Source: Ruminococcus sp. (GTDB taxonomy: Bacteria > Bacillota > Clostridia > Oscillospirales > Ruminococcaceae). Taken from it: a stretch of 64,000 nt of DNA. A program made the translations under genes and the position numbers. The notes beneath the pieces are model-generated. The model was not told the DNA's origin and did no database searches. It saw only the letters and a program-made list of their open reading frames with translations. Below are positions 9,774 through 19,372 of the stretch, one piece after another. Numbering within the stretch: position 1 is the stretch's first letter; each line of letters starts with the position of its first letter. Location of the stretch: positions 1-64,000 of the forward strand of contig JAISGY010000044.1 of assembly GCA_031262835.1 (NCBI GenBank). The letters run 5' to 3'.

Positions 9774-10475
9774 TTATTCCTCCCTCGGATCAATGTATTT
9801 TACCGCGCCGTCTTCTTTGCTCCAGCGTCCGTAGACTGCGGTATTTGCTTTAAGCGCATCCTCGGGGGATTTGCCCTTGCGAATATCTTCGAGCATCTTG
9901 CCGACCCTTACATATTGGTAGCCGCAGATAAGCTCGTCCGCGTCAACGGCGAGTTTAAGCACATACCCTTCGGCAAGTTCAAGGTAACGAACACCCTTAG
10001 CGGCTGTTGCGTAGATAGTACCAACCTGTGAGCGAAGCCCCTTGCCGAGGTCTTCAAGCCCCGCGCCGATCGGCAAACCGTTGTCGGAGAAGGCAGTCTG
10101 TGTACGTCCGTAAACGATCTGGAGGAAGAGTTCACGCATTGCAACGTTTATCGCGTCGCAAACGAGGTCGGTATTGAGTGCTTCGAGTATGGTCTTACCG
10201 GTTAAGATTTCGCCCGCCATAGCGGCAGATTGCGTCATACCGGAACAACCGATAGTTTCAACGAGAGCCTCTTCGATTACGCCCTCTTTAACGTTAAGCG
10301 TAAGCTTACAAGCACCCTGTTGCGGCGCGCACCAACCCACGCCGTGAGTGAGCCCTGAAATGTCTTTGATTTCATACGCCTTAACCCATTTTCCCTCTTC
10401 GGGAATGGGAGCGGGACCGTGTTTAGGACCCTTAGCAACGGCGCACATTCTCTCGACTTCATGAGAATAAGTCAT
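9774..10475 (-). CDS. IscU/NifU-like iron-sulfur cluster assembly scaffold family protein
   Basis: LVETIGCSGMTQSAAMAGEILTGKTILEALN pattern; immediately upstream of GGGtGRT gene; SD GAGAGGTG before MTYSHEVERM. Confidence 0.75.
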   Translation of the reverse strand: MTYSHEVERMCAVAKGPKHGPAPIPEEGKWVKAYEIKDISGLTHGVGWCAPQQGACKLTLNVKEGVIEEALVETIGCSGMTQSAAMAGEILTGKTILEALNTDLVCDAINVAMRELFLQIVYGRTQTAFSDNGLPIGAGLEDLGKGLRSQVGTIYATAAKGVRYLELAEGYVLKLAVDADELICGYQYVRVGKMLEDIRKGKSPEDALKANTAVYGRWSKEDGAVKYIDPREE

Positions 10476-10593
10476 TTTTTTTAACACCTCTCGGTTAATA
10501 ATAGGAAAATTACAGCAATAGTAAATATATGCTGTAATATAACCGCTTCCATCTATTATATACTATTTTGAAACGCTTGTCAAGCAGATAATG

Positions 10594-10890
10594 TTAATAA
10601 AATATGTTATCTTTAACATCACTGTTTTTTATATATTCGGGAAGATGAACAGACGAATGAAGTTTTACTAAAATTGTGTCAACCCCGATAAGCTCAATAT
10701 CCGAAAAGGGGATAATAATATCGTCTTCCCGCCCGAAAATCCCCATAAACTTGGGGTTGCCGAAGATTACTATTGACGAAAGACCGCCGCCGATTGTGTC
10801 GAACTCAACATCGTCAATAAACCCCATCTTTGAGCCGTCGGTTATGTTTATAACTTCTTTTCCGCGAAGTTCCGCAAGCGTAAATACCAT
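10594..10890 (-). CDS. YlmC/YmxH family sporulation protein (PRC-barrel)
   Basis: MVFTLAELRGKEVINITDGSKMGFIDDVEFD…. Confidence 0.85.
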   Translation of the reverse strand: MVFTLAELRGKEVINITDGSKMGFIDDVEFDTIGGGLSSIVIFGNPKFMGIFGREDDIIIPFSDIELIGVDTILVKLHSSVHLPEYIKNSDVKDNIFY

Positions 10891-10910
10891 TTTTTTCACC
10901 CTCCAAACAA

Positions 10911-10938
10911 AAAAAGCCCTCATATATTATACGAGGGC
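10911..10938 (-). terminator. Intrinsic terminator GCCCTC…GAGGGC + T tract
   Basis: On - strand after the stop at 10946: GCCCTCGTATAATATATGAGGGC TTTTTTT. Confidence 0.75.
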
Positions 10939-10945
10939 AGTGTTA

Positions 10946-12076
10946 TTAATTATACTTTATGTCAAAGAGCGTTTCGTCTGAAAATCTACAGTTACTGAAA
11001 TCTGTTTGATAACCCGATGAGGCAATAAGCGAAAACGATTCGGAAAAGGTCGAATTTATGAAATTTAACTGCGATTCCGGGGCATTAATCGTCGTATCAT
11101 TCATAAAAGAATTTGTAATTGACAGGTCCTTGCTATATGGAGTAGAAATATCGGCTCGGTCGGTAACGGTAACGTTTGACAGGGTTGTTATAATTCCGCT
11201 TGAAATATTAAGAGAAAGCCGGGCAAGTTTTATGTCTTCTAAGCCTACGTTTCCGTTTGAAAGATTAAGCGTTAATGAGCTTTGAGCATCTGTTTCGGGG
11301 ACTTCTATCTTAAGATAACCGCCGTCACTTCCGTTTGTTACATTTAAGAATCCGCCTGAAAAATCAAGCCGAATATGTTCGGTATGAGTTACGCGGAAAG
11401 TGTCGCCGGAAACAATATCAACATCTGTATTATTGAGGTTAATGTTGATAGAATCTACGGTATCGGCAAATTCTTGTGTTAGAAGCGGCATACCGAGAAA
11501 ATTTGCTCCGTCTTCAGAAACGCCGTTTTCGTTATAAAAGGTGAATTCAACGGGTTCTTCGACCATTTGAACCTGCACAGCACCGTAATCCACCGGGTGA
11601 GCCCACGCCGTATCAAGAAATGCTGCTGCCGCAAAGGTCATACCGAGGATAAAGAACCCTACTAAGCAACCGAGTATAAATTTTCCCGTCTTGAATTTTC
11701 CCTTGCGCGAGCTGATGCCCGAACCGGGCGGGGGAGGTATGTAACCGGCGGAAGGTTTTGCGTCTCTGTCAAAAGCTGTCTTAATCTTCAGTACATCTCT
11801 TTCGGGCATTAAGTCAGCTTCTGTTAAACCCTGCGAAGTATTTGTCACACCGTCTTTTTTCAAATTTTTATATTGTTCCGAATTGTTAAATTCCGCACCC
11901 TCTGCAATAATCCGCTTCGCGAGCGCATATGGATTCCCGAGACGAAGCATTACCGATGTTTCAGAGTCAGACCTGTAAAATTCATTCTTATAAAACCGCA
12001 AAGCTGCTTCGGACTCATCCTGCGGAAGTACGTCAAGATGTCCGCGAAGCTCCGCAAGGTATTCTGTTGACGTCAT
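10946..12076 (-). CDS. DUF1700/HAAS-domain membrane protein with C-terminal putative-adhesin (DUF4097-like) beta-helix region
   Basis: MTSTEYLAELRGHLDVLPQDESEAALRFYKNEFYRS; TM; repeated NxxSGxI/VxL segments. Confidence 0.75.
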   Translation of the reverse strand: MTSTEYLAELRGHLDVLPQDESEAALRFYKNEFYRSDSETSVMLRLGNPYALAKRIIAEGAEFNNSEQYKNLKKDGVTNTSQGLTEADLMPERDVLKIKTAFDRDAKPSAGYIPPPPGSGISSRKGKFKTGKFILGCLVGFFILGMTFAAAAFLDTAWAHPVDYGAVQVQMVEEPVEFTFYNENGVSEDGANFLGMPLLTQEFADTVDSININLNNTDVDIVSGDTFRVTHTEHIRLDFSGGFLNVTNGSDGGYLKIEVPETDAQSSLTLNLSNGNVGLEDIKLARLSLNISSGIITTLSNVTVTDRADISTPYSKDLSITNSFMNDTTINAPESQLNFINSTFSESFSLIASSGYQTDFSNCRFSDETLFDIKYN

Positions 12077-12241
12077 TTTTAAGTTGCCCTCCGTCCTTGT
12101 TATTGATTTAATTATATCATATGGAATATAGCTTGTCAACAATTTTCTGCAACTTTAATAGTTTCGTAATATCTCTTGTTATATTTTGTAATACAAAAGA
12201 TAATGAAGTGAAATATTTTTTTAAAAACGCACTGATTTTAC

Positions 12242-12270
12242 TTGACAAATTGTAATTTATGTGTTAATAT
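12242..12270 (+). promoter_or_regulatory. sigmaA-like promoter TTGACA-N17-TAATAT
   Basis: Read directly; 49 nt upstream of lipoprotein ATG. Confidence 0.6.
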
Positions 12271-12318
12271 GTATGATAGGTAAAACTTAAATTTTGTTCC
12301 GTTTAAAAAGGTGTTATA

Positions 12319-13140
12319 ATGAAAAGATTACTCACGCTTGCGCTTGTAATTTTGCTTGTCGTTCTCCTACCGGCTTGCAGTAAGAAAGAGACCGTGAATC
12401 TGCCGCTGACAATTGACGAACGCCCGCATAGTGAATTTATCGGGAAGAGATTTGCCGTGCTTGACGGAACGGGGTATGAAACAATAGTTGACAGTGTTTT
12501 TAAGTCAAAGGATTATATCATTTTCGAGAGTAATGATGACGGCGTTGCACTGCTTAAAAACGGAGCAGTCGATGCCTTAATCGGCGACTATACCGCCGCT
12601 ATTCCGTGGATAAGCGAGATCGGACCCGAGACTTTCGGATTGTCCGTCGTACCGGCGGAGCTTGCGAGCTTCGATTATGCGGCGATGGCGAAGAATACCG
12701 CGAATGCCGAAGAATTTAACGCTTTTCTTGCCGGGATAAAGGCTGACGGAACGCTTGACGATATGTCTAAAAGATGGGTTGATGAATATGACAAGAACAA
12801 TATTCCGAAGATTTCCGATGTTTTCACCCCGAAAAACGGGACTGCGAACGGCGAAATAATTGTCGGGATAAATTACGAATGTGCGCCTTTTGATATGCCC
12901 GATAAGGACGGAAACCCTACAGGTTTTGAAGTAGAGCTAATGACAAGATTTGCCGACAGCCTCGGGAAAGCGGTTAATTTTGAGGTTGTATCGTTCTCTG
13001 ACATGATGCCCTATTACACTTCCGGACAACCTGACTACATCACAGCGATGTGCTATGAAATATCGGATTCCGAAGCCTCCGGTATTATCTTCACCGACAC
13101 CTACTATGAAGCACTTCTTGCGGTTATATATGTAAAATAG
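12319..13140 (+). CDS. Extracellular solute-binding (SBP_bac_3-like) lipoprotein with permuted half-domain order
   Basis: Lipobox LLPAC; …ELASFDYAAMAKNTANAEEFNAFLAGIKADGTLDDMSKRWVDEYD (C-half) precedes EIIVGINYECAPFDMPDKDGNPTGFEVELMTRFADSLG (N-half). Confidence 0.75.
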   Translation: MKRLLTLALVILLVVLLPACSKKETVNLPLTIDERPHSEFIGKRFAVLDGTGYETIVDSVFKSKDYIIFESNDDGVALLKNGAVDALIGDYTAAIPWISEIGPETFGLSVVPAELASFDYAAMAKNTANAEEFNAFLAGIKADGTLDDMSKRWVDEYDKNNIPKISDVFTPKNGTANGEIIVGINYECAPFDMPDKDGNPTGFEVELMTRFADSLGKAVNFEVVSFSDMMPYYTSGQPDYITAMCYEISDSEASGIIFTDTYYEALLAVIYVK

Positions 13141-13150
13141 TCATAAAGAA

Positions 13151-13182
13151 TTCGCCGTCGGGATAATCTTCCTGACGGCGAA
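13151..13182 (+). terminator. Intrinsic terminator TTCGCCGTC…GACGGCGAA + GTTTTAATTT
   Basis: 9-bp stem after the stop at 13140. Confidence 0.75.
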
Positions 13183-13197
13183 GTTTTAATTTAATAT

Positions 13198-13241
13198 TTA
13201 CTTCTCGGCGTTCATCTTATCGTTACTTCTCGGCGTTCATC
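13198..13241. repeat. 19-nt direct repeat TTACTTCTCGGCGTTCATC (period 25) spanning the stop codon of the XRE gene
   Basis: Copies at 13198-13216 and 13223-13241. Confidence 0.95.
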
Positions 13242-13954
13242 AGTATCTGGATGTGGGCTTCGGCGTTTTTGACAACGTTTAACATTGCGGAAGCTGTTGC
13301 CGGGAATTCGTCGGAGAGGGAGGTTGAGGTGATTACAGTTTCATCGGTCTTGCGGCAGATGTCACCGCCGGAAAGTTTAACACCCTTAGCGGAAGCTACC
13401 ATGTTCGCAAGGAGGGTGCTCTCGGAGGCACTGCACATTGCGAAAGCGGTTTCCTCGGGGACTTCAAAGAAGCGATTGTCGTTTTTGGAGTTCGAGATAA
13501 AAACCACGCGGAAAATTGCATAGATTGACGTCATGATGTAGAGAGAGGCGTTCTTCATGAGGGATTGGCTCTTTGTGCGGGAGATGAGGGAGAAGAGGAT
13601 ATTAACGGCGTTGTTAATGAGCTTTTTGTTGAACTGGAGCATCATGTCGGAGGGAGCAATCCGCTCCTTTTTTGATGTGTCCTCTTCGGGCATATCGTTG
13701 TATGTAAGGGTGCGCCCGGTAATTTCGGGGGAGCGTCCTAAGAGGTAGTCGCAGGAAACCCCGTAGAAATCGGAAACCTTCAAAACGAAGGAAAGCCCGC
13801 ATTCGCGTATACCCTTTTCATAGTGCGAAAGGAGAGCCTGACTGACTCCGAGGGCATCCGCCGCCTTTTTTTGGCTAATGCCTTTTTCCCGTCTGAGCAT
13901 GGTTATAATACGAGCGAAACTGTTTCCGCCCTGTTGCGATTTGCTATCTGACAT
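13223..13954 (-). CDS. XRE-family HTH transcriptional regulator with long C-terminal domain
   Basis: ARIITMLRREKGISQKKAADALGVSQALLSHYEKGIRECGLSFVLKVSDFYGVSCDYLLGR. Confidence 0.9.
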   Translation of the reverse strand: MSDSKSQQGGNSFARIITMLRREKGISQKKAADALGVSQALLSHYEKGIRECGLSFVLKVSDFYGVSCDYLLGRSPEITGRTLTYNDMPEEDTSKKERIAPSDMMLQFNKKLINNAVNILFSLISRTKSQSLMKNASLYIMTSIYAIFRVVFISNSKNDNRFFEVPEETAFAMCSASESTLLANMVASAKGVKLSGGDICRKTDETVITSTSLSDEFPATASAMLNVVKNAEAHIQILMNAEK

Positions 13955-14134
13955 CTATACTATTCTCCCAACGGATAACGCCATAAATTTAAAAATCTAT
14001 TATTATATGGTATGAAATACAAACAGTAAAGTATAATGTAATTATACATCAAAAAATGTGATTTGTAAAGAGATAAATGGGAAATTTATCGTATCAAGTT
14101 GCTGAACTTTAATGTGATTATTTGTTGAAAATCA

Positions 14135-15655
14135 CTAAATGTCAGTTAACTTTTCAGATTTTTCGTCTAAAACACGCCTTGCGGAAGTTATTAAATCCGA
14201 ATAGTGGATTGAATCGGAAGTTACATAGACCTCGCTTATGTAATTGTTAACTAAGAATTCAAGGTCTTCCGGCTCGGATTTTGTCGCTGTTAAGTATTCA
14301 ATAACTGTTTTTTTCGCATGAAGGTTTTCGGTTCCGCAGTCGAAGGGCTCGGTAAGATAACGGTAAATTATCGCAAAGTCGCTGTCTTCCCCGACAATTT
14401 CTGTAGCTGCTTTTGTCAGATCAATCGGGTGAACAGCCGAGGGGACATATTTCCAAACGGCAGCGTCCGCACCCGGAATTGCCATAAATTCCGCCAGAAA
14501 TGAAAAGTCGTTTGTGTTATCCATACAGATGGTAATGTCGTTTGAAAGGGCGCGCTTTTTCATGAGGCGGGAAAGAGCGTATTCGTACTCTTTCGACTCC
14601 ATGCAAGTCGCCGTAAGCATATCAGCGGCAAGTTCTGCCATGTGAGAAGATGTGTTAACGGCGGGATAAAAACGCCTGTTAACAGAAAACCTCTCGTAGT
14701 TTTCGGTGTAATATTTATAGTAATCCTCGAATCGCGTGAGCATCTTGACCGCTAAGCTGTAATTCTTGCTCCGTGCCGCCGCCGCACCGGTAAAGAACGC
14801 GTCCTCAATATCGCTGTAAACAAGGCGGGTTAAGTCGCTACCGCAGTCCTCTCCGCAAAGCATCATGTACTTTTCATGAAGTTCAAGCGTTTTATCGTAT
14901 TCGTTTTCAACAAAGTGAAACTGCATTTTTCGGATATAGAGAACGTTTTTATAGTATGGGTCGGTTTTTTCCGAGAGACGCAAAGCCTCATCCCAAGCCT
15001 TCTCCGCCTCAAAAATGTCATATTTGCAGAGTGCATCGAAAATGGAAATGTTATTTTTAAGCGCGATGTCGGGTATGTCTTCACTTTCGGCTGCCATGCG
15101 GCTCATTGCGACATTCCGAAGTTCTTTTGCACGGAGAAGCTCGGGTTCGTAACCGCTGTGTTCAAGGGTTATTTTCAGGAGTTTGCATTTTTCCGGTATT
15201 TGGGTGAATCTTTCGTTAATCTTACCGACAAATCTCGTCTCCGGCGTAAATTTAACCAACCGTATTGCGTTAGAAAAATGCTCATAACCTTTATAAAAAG
15301 CAGTGTGTATATCGACAGAGGCGCAGTCGTAATTTTTATATTCCCCGGAAGTGAAAAATTCCGTAAGAATTTCAGTTTCTGGTAAAATCTCGTCCGCGTC
15401 GATATACATAAACCACTCTGCATCGACTTTGGAGAAAATTGCGTTTCTGGCTTCGGAGAAATCGGTGTTCCATGTATGTTCAAAATAAATATCGGCGCGC
15501 GCCTCTGCAACTTTTTTTGTTCCGTCAGTTGAAACTGTGTCTGCAATAATAACCTTGCAGTCTACCGCCTTGCGTAGCGGATCAAGGCTGTCAAGGCAGA
15601 GCGCAAGATTTTTTTCCTCATTTTTAACAATAATTCCGATTGCCAATGTATTCAT
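14135..15655 (-). CDS. Family 2 glycosyltransferase with C-terminal helical/TPR-like region
   Basis: MNTLAIGIIVKNEEKNLALCLDSL…CKVIIADTVSTDGT…WFMYIDADEIL. Confidence 0.85.
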   Translation of the reverse strand: MNTLAIGIIVKNEEKNLALCLDSLDPLRKAVDCKVIIADTVSTDGTKKVAEARADIYFEHTWNTDFSEARNAIFSKVDAEWFMYIDADEILPETEILTEFFTSGEYKNYDCASVDIHTAFYKGYEHFSNAIRLVKFTPETRFVGKINERFTQIPEKCKLLKITLEHSGYEPELLRAKELRNVAMSRMAAESEDIPDIALKNNISIFDALCKYDIFEAEKAWDEALRLSEKTDPYYKNVLYIRKMQFHFVENEYDKTLELHEKYMMLCGEDCGSDLTRLVYSDIEDAFFTGAAAARSKNYSLAVKMLTRFEDYYKYYTENYERFSVNRRFYPAVNTSSHMAELAADMLTATCMESKEYEYALSRLMKKRALSNDITICMDNTNDFSFLAEFMAIPGADAAVWKYVPSAVHPIDLTKAATEIVGEDSDFAIIYRYLTEPFDCGTENLHAKKTVIEYLTATKSEPEDLEFLVNNYISEVYVTSDSIHYSDLITSARRVLDEKSEKLTDI

Positions 15656-15766
15656 ATAAAGTTCCATTCTGCTGCAAATGCGGCACGTATAGAGTTTATT
15701 CTACTTTCACGTTAAACATTATACCATAAATTTTTGTATTTTGCAAGTGATTTTACAAAAAAACAA

Positions 15767-15789
15767 GCCGCCCAATTAACATGGACGGC
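15767..15789 (-). terminator. Intrinsic terminator after oadB-like gene
   Basis: - strand GCCGTCC-N9-GGGCGGC TTGTTTTTTTG. Confidence 0.7.
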
Positions 15790-15796
15790 GTAAGTC

Positions 15797-17017
15797 TTAA
15801 CCGATAATATTTAGGAGAACTCCGGCGGCAACGGCAGAGCCGATAACCCCCGCAACGTTCGGTCCCATGGCGTGCATGAGAAGGAAGTTTGTCGGGTCGG
15901 TTTCGGAACCGACTTTTTGGGAGATACGCGCCGCCATAGGAACGGCGGAAACCCCGGCGGAACCTATAAGCGGGTTAACCTTTTTCCCGGTAACAACGTA
16001 CATAATCTTACCAAAGAGCAAGCCTGTTGCAGTACCTATAGCGAAGGCAACAACACCAAGGAGGAGAACCTGCAGGAAGCGCGGGCTTAAAACCTTGTCC
16101 GCAACGGTTGTCGCGCCGACAGAAATGCCCAAGAAGATTGTTACAATATTCATCAGCTCGTTTTGTGCGGTCTTTTCAAGGCGTCCGACAACACCGGATT
16201 CCTTAAAGAGGTTGCCGAGCATGAGCATACCGACAAGGGGAGTTGCCGAGGGCACGAGGAGGTTAATAACAATTGTTACAATTATCGGGAAGAGTATCTT
16301 TTCGGTCTGTGAAACGGGGCGGAGTGCTTCCATCTTAACGGAGCGTTCCTGTTTTGTGGTTAAGAGGCGCATTATGGGAGGTTGGATAACCGGGACAAGC
16401 GCCATATATGTATACGCCGCAAGCGCGATTACACCGACATCAATTCCGAACGGTGTGCCTGTTTGGCTTACGCCGCCCGACAGAAGCTGAGTTGAAACAT
16501 AAATTGCCGTCGGACCGTCCGCTCCGCCGATTATTGCTATTGAGCCGCATTCTTCCGGGGTGAAGCCGAAAAACGCAGCACCGATAAAGGTCAAGAATAT
16601 CCCCGCCTGTGCCGCCGCACCTAAAAGGAAACTCTTGGGATTAGCGATAAGGGGACCGAAGTCGGTCATACAGCCGATTCCGAGGAATATAAGCGGCGGG
16701 AAAATCTGGAGTTTTACGCCGAGGTATAAAAGGTCAAGGAGTCCGCCTTCATGGAGGACGTTAGAGAAGCTTATTTCACCGTCGAAGAGCTCGGGGTGAA
16801 ACATCTCCGCGTAGGGCAGATTCGTAAGGAGCATACCGAACGCAATCGGCAGAAGCAGGAGCGGTTCAAATTTTTTCTTTATTGCAAGGTACATGAAGAC
16901 AAATGATATGAGTATCATTATCAGTCTTTTTATGCCGTCGGGTTCGGTGAAGAGGTAGTATATGCCGGATTCGTGCAGAACGCCTAAGATGGTTTCCGAA
17001 AAAGATTTTATCTCCAT
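15797..17017 (-). CDS. Sodium ion-translocating decarboxylase subunit beta (OadB/GcdB/MmdB family)
   Basis: LIFLGIGCMTDFGPLIANPKSFLLGAAAQAGIF; IIGGADGPTAIYVS; LLMHAMGPNVAGVIGSAVAAGVLL. Confidence 0.95.
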   Translation of the reverse strand: MEIKSFSETILGVLHESGIYYLFTEPDGIKRLIMILISFVFMYLAIKKKFEPLLLLPIAFGMLLTNLPYAEMFHPELFDGEISFSNVLHEGGLLDLLYLGVKLQIFPPLIFLGIGCMTDFGPLIANPKSFLLGAAAQAGIFLTFIGAAFFGFTPEECGSIAIIGGADGPTAIYVSTQLLSGGVSQTGTPFGIDVGVIALAAYTYMALVPVIQPPIMRLLTTKQERSVKMEALRPVSQTEKILFPIIVTIVINLLVPSATPLVGMLMLGNLFKESGVVGRLEKTAQNELMNIVTIFLGISVGATTVADKVLSPRFLQVLLLGVVAFAIGTATGLLFGKIMYVVTGKKVNPLIGSAGVSAVPMAARISQKVGSETDPTNFLLMHAMGPNVAGVIGSAVAAGVLLNIIG

Positions 17018-17025
17018 TTTTTAGC

Positions 17026-17433
17026 TCACCAACCCGTTCTTTTCATTGAGGCAACCGTCCCGGCATAGCCCCATTCGGTGCTTCTGCGCTTTCCGGTTTT
17101 GCGCGGTTTCTTGACTGCAATCCCGGTAACAACGCCCTTGCCGTCCGTGAACGCCGCGACAGCAGCGGTTATCGCCGCGATGACGCTTTGCGGTATACCC
17201 GAAGTGTCTGCCTGCACCGAAGTTTCGGACTGCGAAGTCTGTGTCGAAGTCGGAGAGTCCGCTGTCTGCGTCTGTCCCGGCTTTTGCTTGTCTTGTTTAT
17301 TTTTATTAACAGCGGTGAAAATTTTCCCGTACGTCCAGACGACTGCAATAAGTATGATGAGTGCCGCAAATACTATGACAAGCCCCGTCAGAACAACGGT
17401 AAAAACCTCGCCCCACGTTAAAAGCATATCCAT
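17026..17433 (-). CDS. OadG family (decarboxylase gamma subunit-like) small membrane protein
   Basis: Single N-terminal TM MDMLLTWGEVFTVVLTGLVIVFAALIILIAVVW, charged/variable linker; adjacent to beta subunit. Confidence 0.75.
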   Translation of the reverse strand: MDMLLTWGEVFTVVLTGLVIVFAALIILIAVVWTYGKIFTAVNKNKQDKQKPGQTQTADSPTSTQTSQSETSVQADTSGIPQSVIAAITAAVAAFTDGKGVVTGIAVKKPRKTGKRRSTEWGYAGTVASMKRTGW

Positions 17434-17532
17434 ATATATACCTCGAATTTTTTCAAAAATCAAATTTAGTATAACATATTTCGAGTTTTAATTATAGTGG
17501 ATTTAATAAATTTTTAATGGACAATTTGTGAA

Positions 17533-17560
17533 AACCCGCGTAAATTTCTTTACGCGGGTT
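17533..17560 (-). terminator. Intrinsic terminator AACCCGCGTAAA-N4-TTTACGCGGGTT
   Basis: Perfect 12-bp stem, 4-nt loop, 6 nt past the dynamin stop. Confidence 0.85.
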
Positions 17561-17566
17561 GATGAG

Positions 17567-19372
17567 TTATTTCACTTTGTACTTTGCGAGGATTACCGAA
17601 GCACTCTCTAAAATCTGCGCGGCGTTTGCAAGATGACGCTTTAGGGCAGGGGATTCGGCTTCGGAGGAAATCCCGGTGCGCGCTTGTTCAACCGCATCGC
17701 GCCCGGCTTCCGATTGGGCAGTGTAGACGGCATCAATCGTCTTGAGCGCGGAAGCCTCCATAAGGTCGTATGCCTTCTTAAGGTCCTTAACGACATTGTT
17801 TCGTATGTCGTCATAGTTTTCGAGCACCGCGTCGATGGTGTCGGTGCGCCCGCGTTTTTTGAGCATCGACCTAAACTGGGTAACCGTCCCGGCGGGGAAA
17901 CCGTCGTAGGGCGGATTATCCTTTGACTCGCGCGCGGCAGTCATAACCGTGTCGGCGACAACCATTCCCATCTCGCCCGTAAGTTCCTTTTGAAGGCGGT
18001 TTGAGTCGAGCCCCAACCCCCCCGCGAGGTCTGCAATACCGAGCTTTCGGGAGAGGTCTTCGCCTATGGTGCGGTTCATCTTGTCGAGGGTGCCTTTGTG
18101 TACCTCAATGCATTTGCGGTACGCCTCGCCGACCTTGTCAACGAGGAAAGAATAGAAATATTTGTCAATATCTTCGGTGTCCGAATCAATTCTTGCCTTA
18201 ACAATATCTTCGCGGAAATGCGCGAAAAACTCGTAAATCCACTGTTCCGCTTGTTGAAGCATCTCCGTTACCGAGAGATGAATCTTGGGCTTTTGAATGT
18301 CAAGCGCGTTTTTGAGATTGTCAATCTCTTCGTCAAGCATTACCGCAAGTTCGTCAAGCTTTTTCTTCGACATCTCCGACATACTTTGAATCATGCTGAT
18401 TCTTGCAAGCGCGTCGTCAACCATCAGTGACAGCATTGCGATAATCCGTCCGGCTTTAATTGTGTCTTTCTGAACAATTACCTCCCGCCGGAGAGCCATC
18501 TCGAAGCGGAGGAATTCATTCTCGTAAAAATCTTGGAATCCCTTAATATCGGGACGGTTGAGCCCGATTTTGCGTCGGTATTCGTCAATCCCGGAAACGC
18601 CGTAAACAAGGGCGTTAGGGATAATTGCCTGACAGCGTTCCGTAATCCGCCCGATAATCTTTTGTATATCCTCCATGGTGTTCATTGCGTCAATCATATT
18701 GACAAGCACAAAGAATTTGGTAAATTCCTGCGGGCGGATATACGAAGCAAGAAAACTCTGTTCGGACTCGGACATAGGGGTAAGAGCAGAGGCAATATAA
18801 ACTATTGCGTCGGCGTTAACAAGGTAGTCCTGTACCTGCTTATCAAGCCTGTCAAGGTCGGAAAGCCCCGGTGTATCGACAACTTGGATTTCCTTAAGAA
18901 GCTCAGCATCACCCCTTATGTCAATATGGTCAATGTCGTCCGAAAAAGCCTTCGAGAGACGTTCAAGCCGTTCGCGAACGAGGTCTTCCGGGGTAAGGGG
19001 GATACGCTGACCGCTTTTTAGGACGGCTTCGGCGGTGTTGTAGTCGCCGTACGATATACAGTTGATGGTAAATGTCTCCGGCGCAACGTTGACAGGGGTC
19101 ATATCCTTCCCCAAGAGCGCGTTGATGACGGTGGATTTTCCGCGCTTGAAGTCGCCGATAACAACGAGAGAGAAGGGCTCTGTCCGACGGGCGGTTATTG
19201 CTCTGTCCCAGTCGGTAAGCCGCCCGGAAAGCTCGGTTCCGAGAGCATTTTTAACGGCTGCGTTTGATATTAATTTTTTTATCTCACCCGCGACAAATTC
19301 AATATCGTTTAAAACGGTGTCGGACGGGGCGTTTTCTTTTACGGCGGGGTTTTGTAATGTTAATTCGCTCAT
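17567..19372 (-). CDS. Dynamin-like GTPase A (bacterial dynamin family)
   Basis: P-loop VVIGDFKRGKSTVINALLGKDMTP, G3 VVDTPGLSDLD; 601 aa helical C-terminus; no obvious TM. Confidence 0.9.
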   Translation of the reverse strand: MSELTLQNPAVKENAPSDTVLNDIEFVAGEIKKLISNAAVKNALGTELSGRLTDWDRAITARRTEPFSLVVIGDFKRGKSTVINALLGKDMTPVNVAPETFTINCISYGDYNTAEAVLKSGQRIPLTPEDLVRERLERLSKAFSDDIDHIDIRGDAELLKEIQVVDTPGLSDLDRLDKQVQDYLVNADAIVYIASALTPMSESEQSFLASYIRPQEFTKFFVLVNMIDAMNTMEDIQKIIGRITERCQAIIPNALVYGVSGIDEYRRKIGLNRPDIKGFQDFYENEFLRFEMALRREVIVQKDTIKAGRIIAMLSLMVDDALARISMIQSMSEMSKKKLDELAVMLDEEIDNLKNALDIQKPKIHLSVTEMLQQAEQWIYEFFAHFREDIVKARIDSDTEDIDKYFYSFLVDKVGEAYRKCIEVHKGTLDKMNRTIGEDLSRKLGIADLAGGLGLDSNRLQKELTGEMGMVVADTVMTAARESKDNPPYDGFPAGTVTQFRSMLKKRGRTDTIDAVLENYDDIRNNVVKDLKKAYDLMEASALKTIDAVYTAQSEAGRDAVEQARTGISSEAESPALKRHLANAAQILESASVILAKYKVK

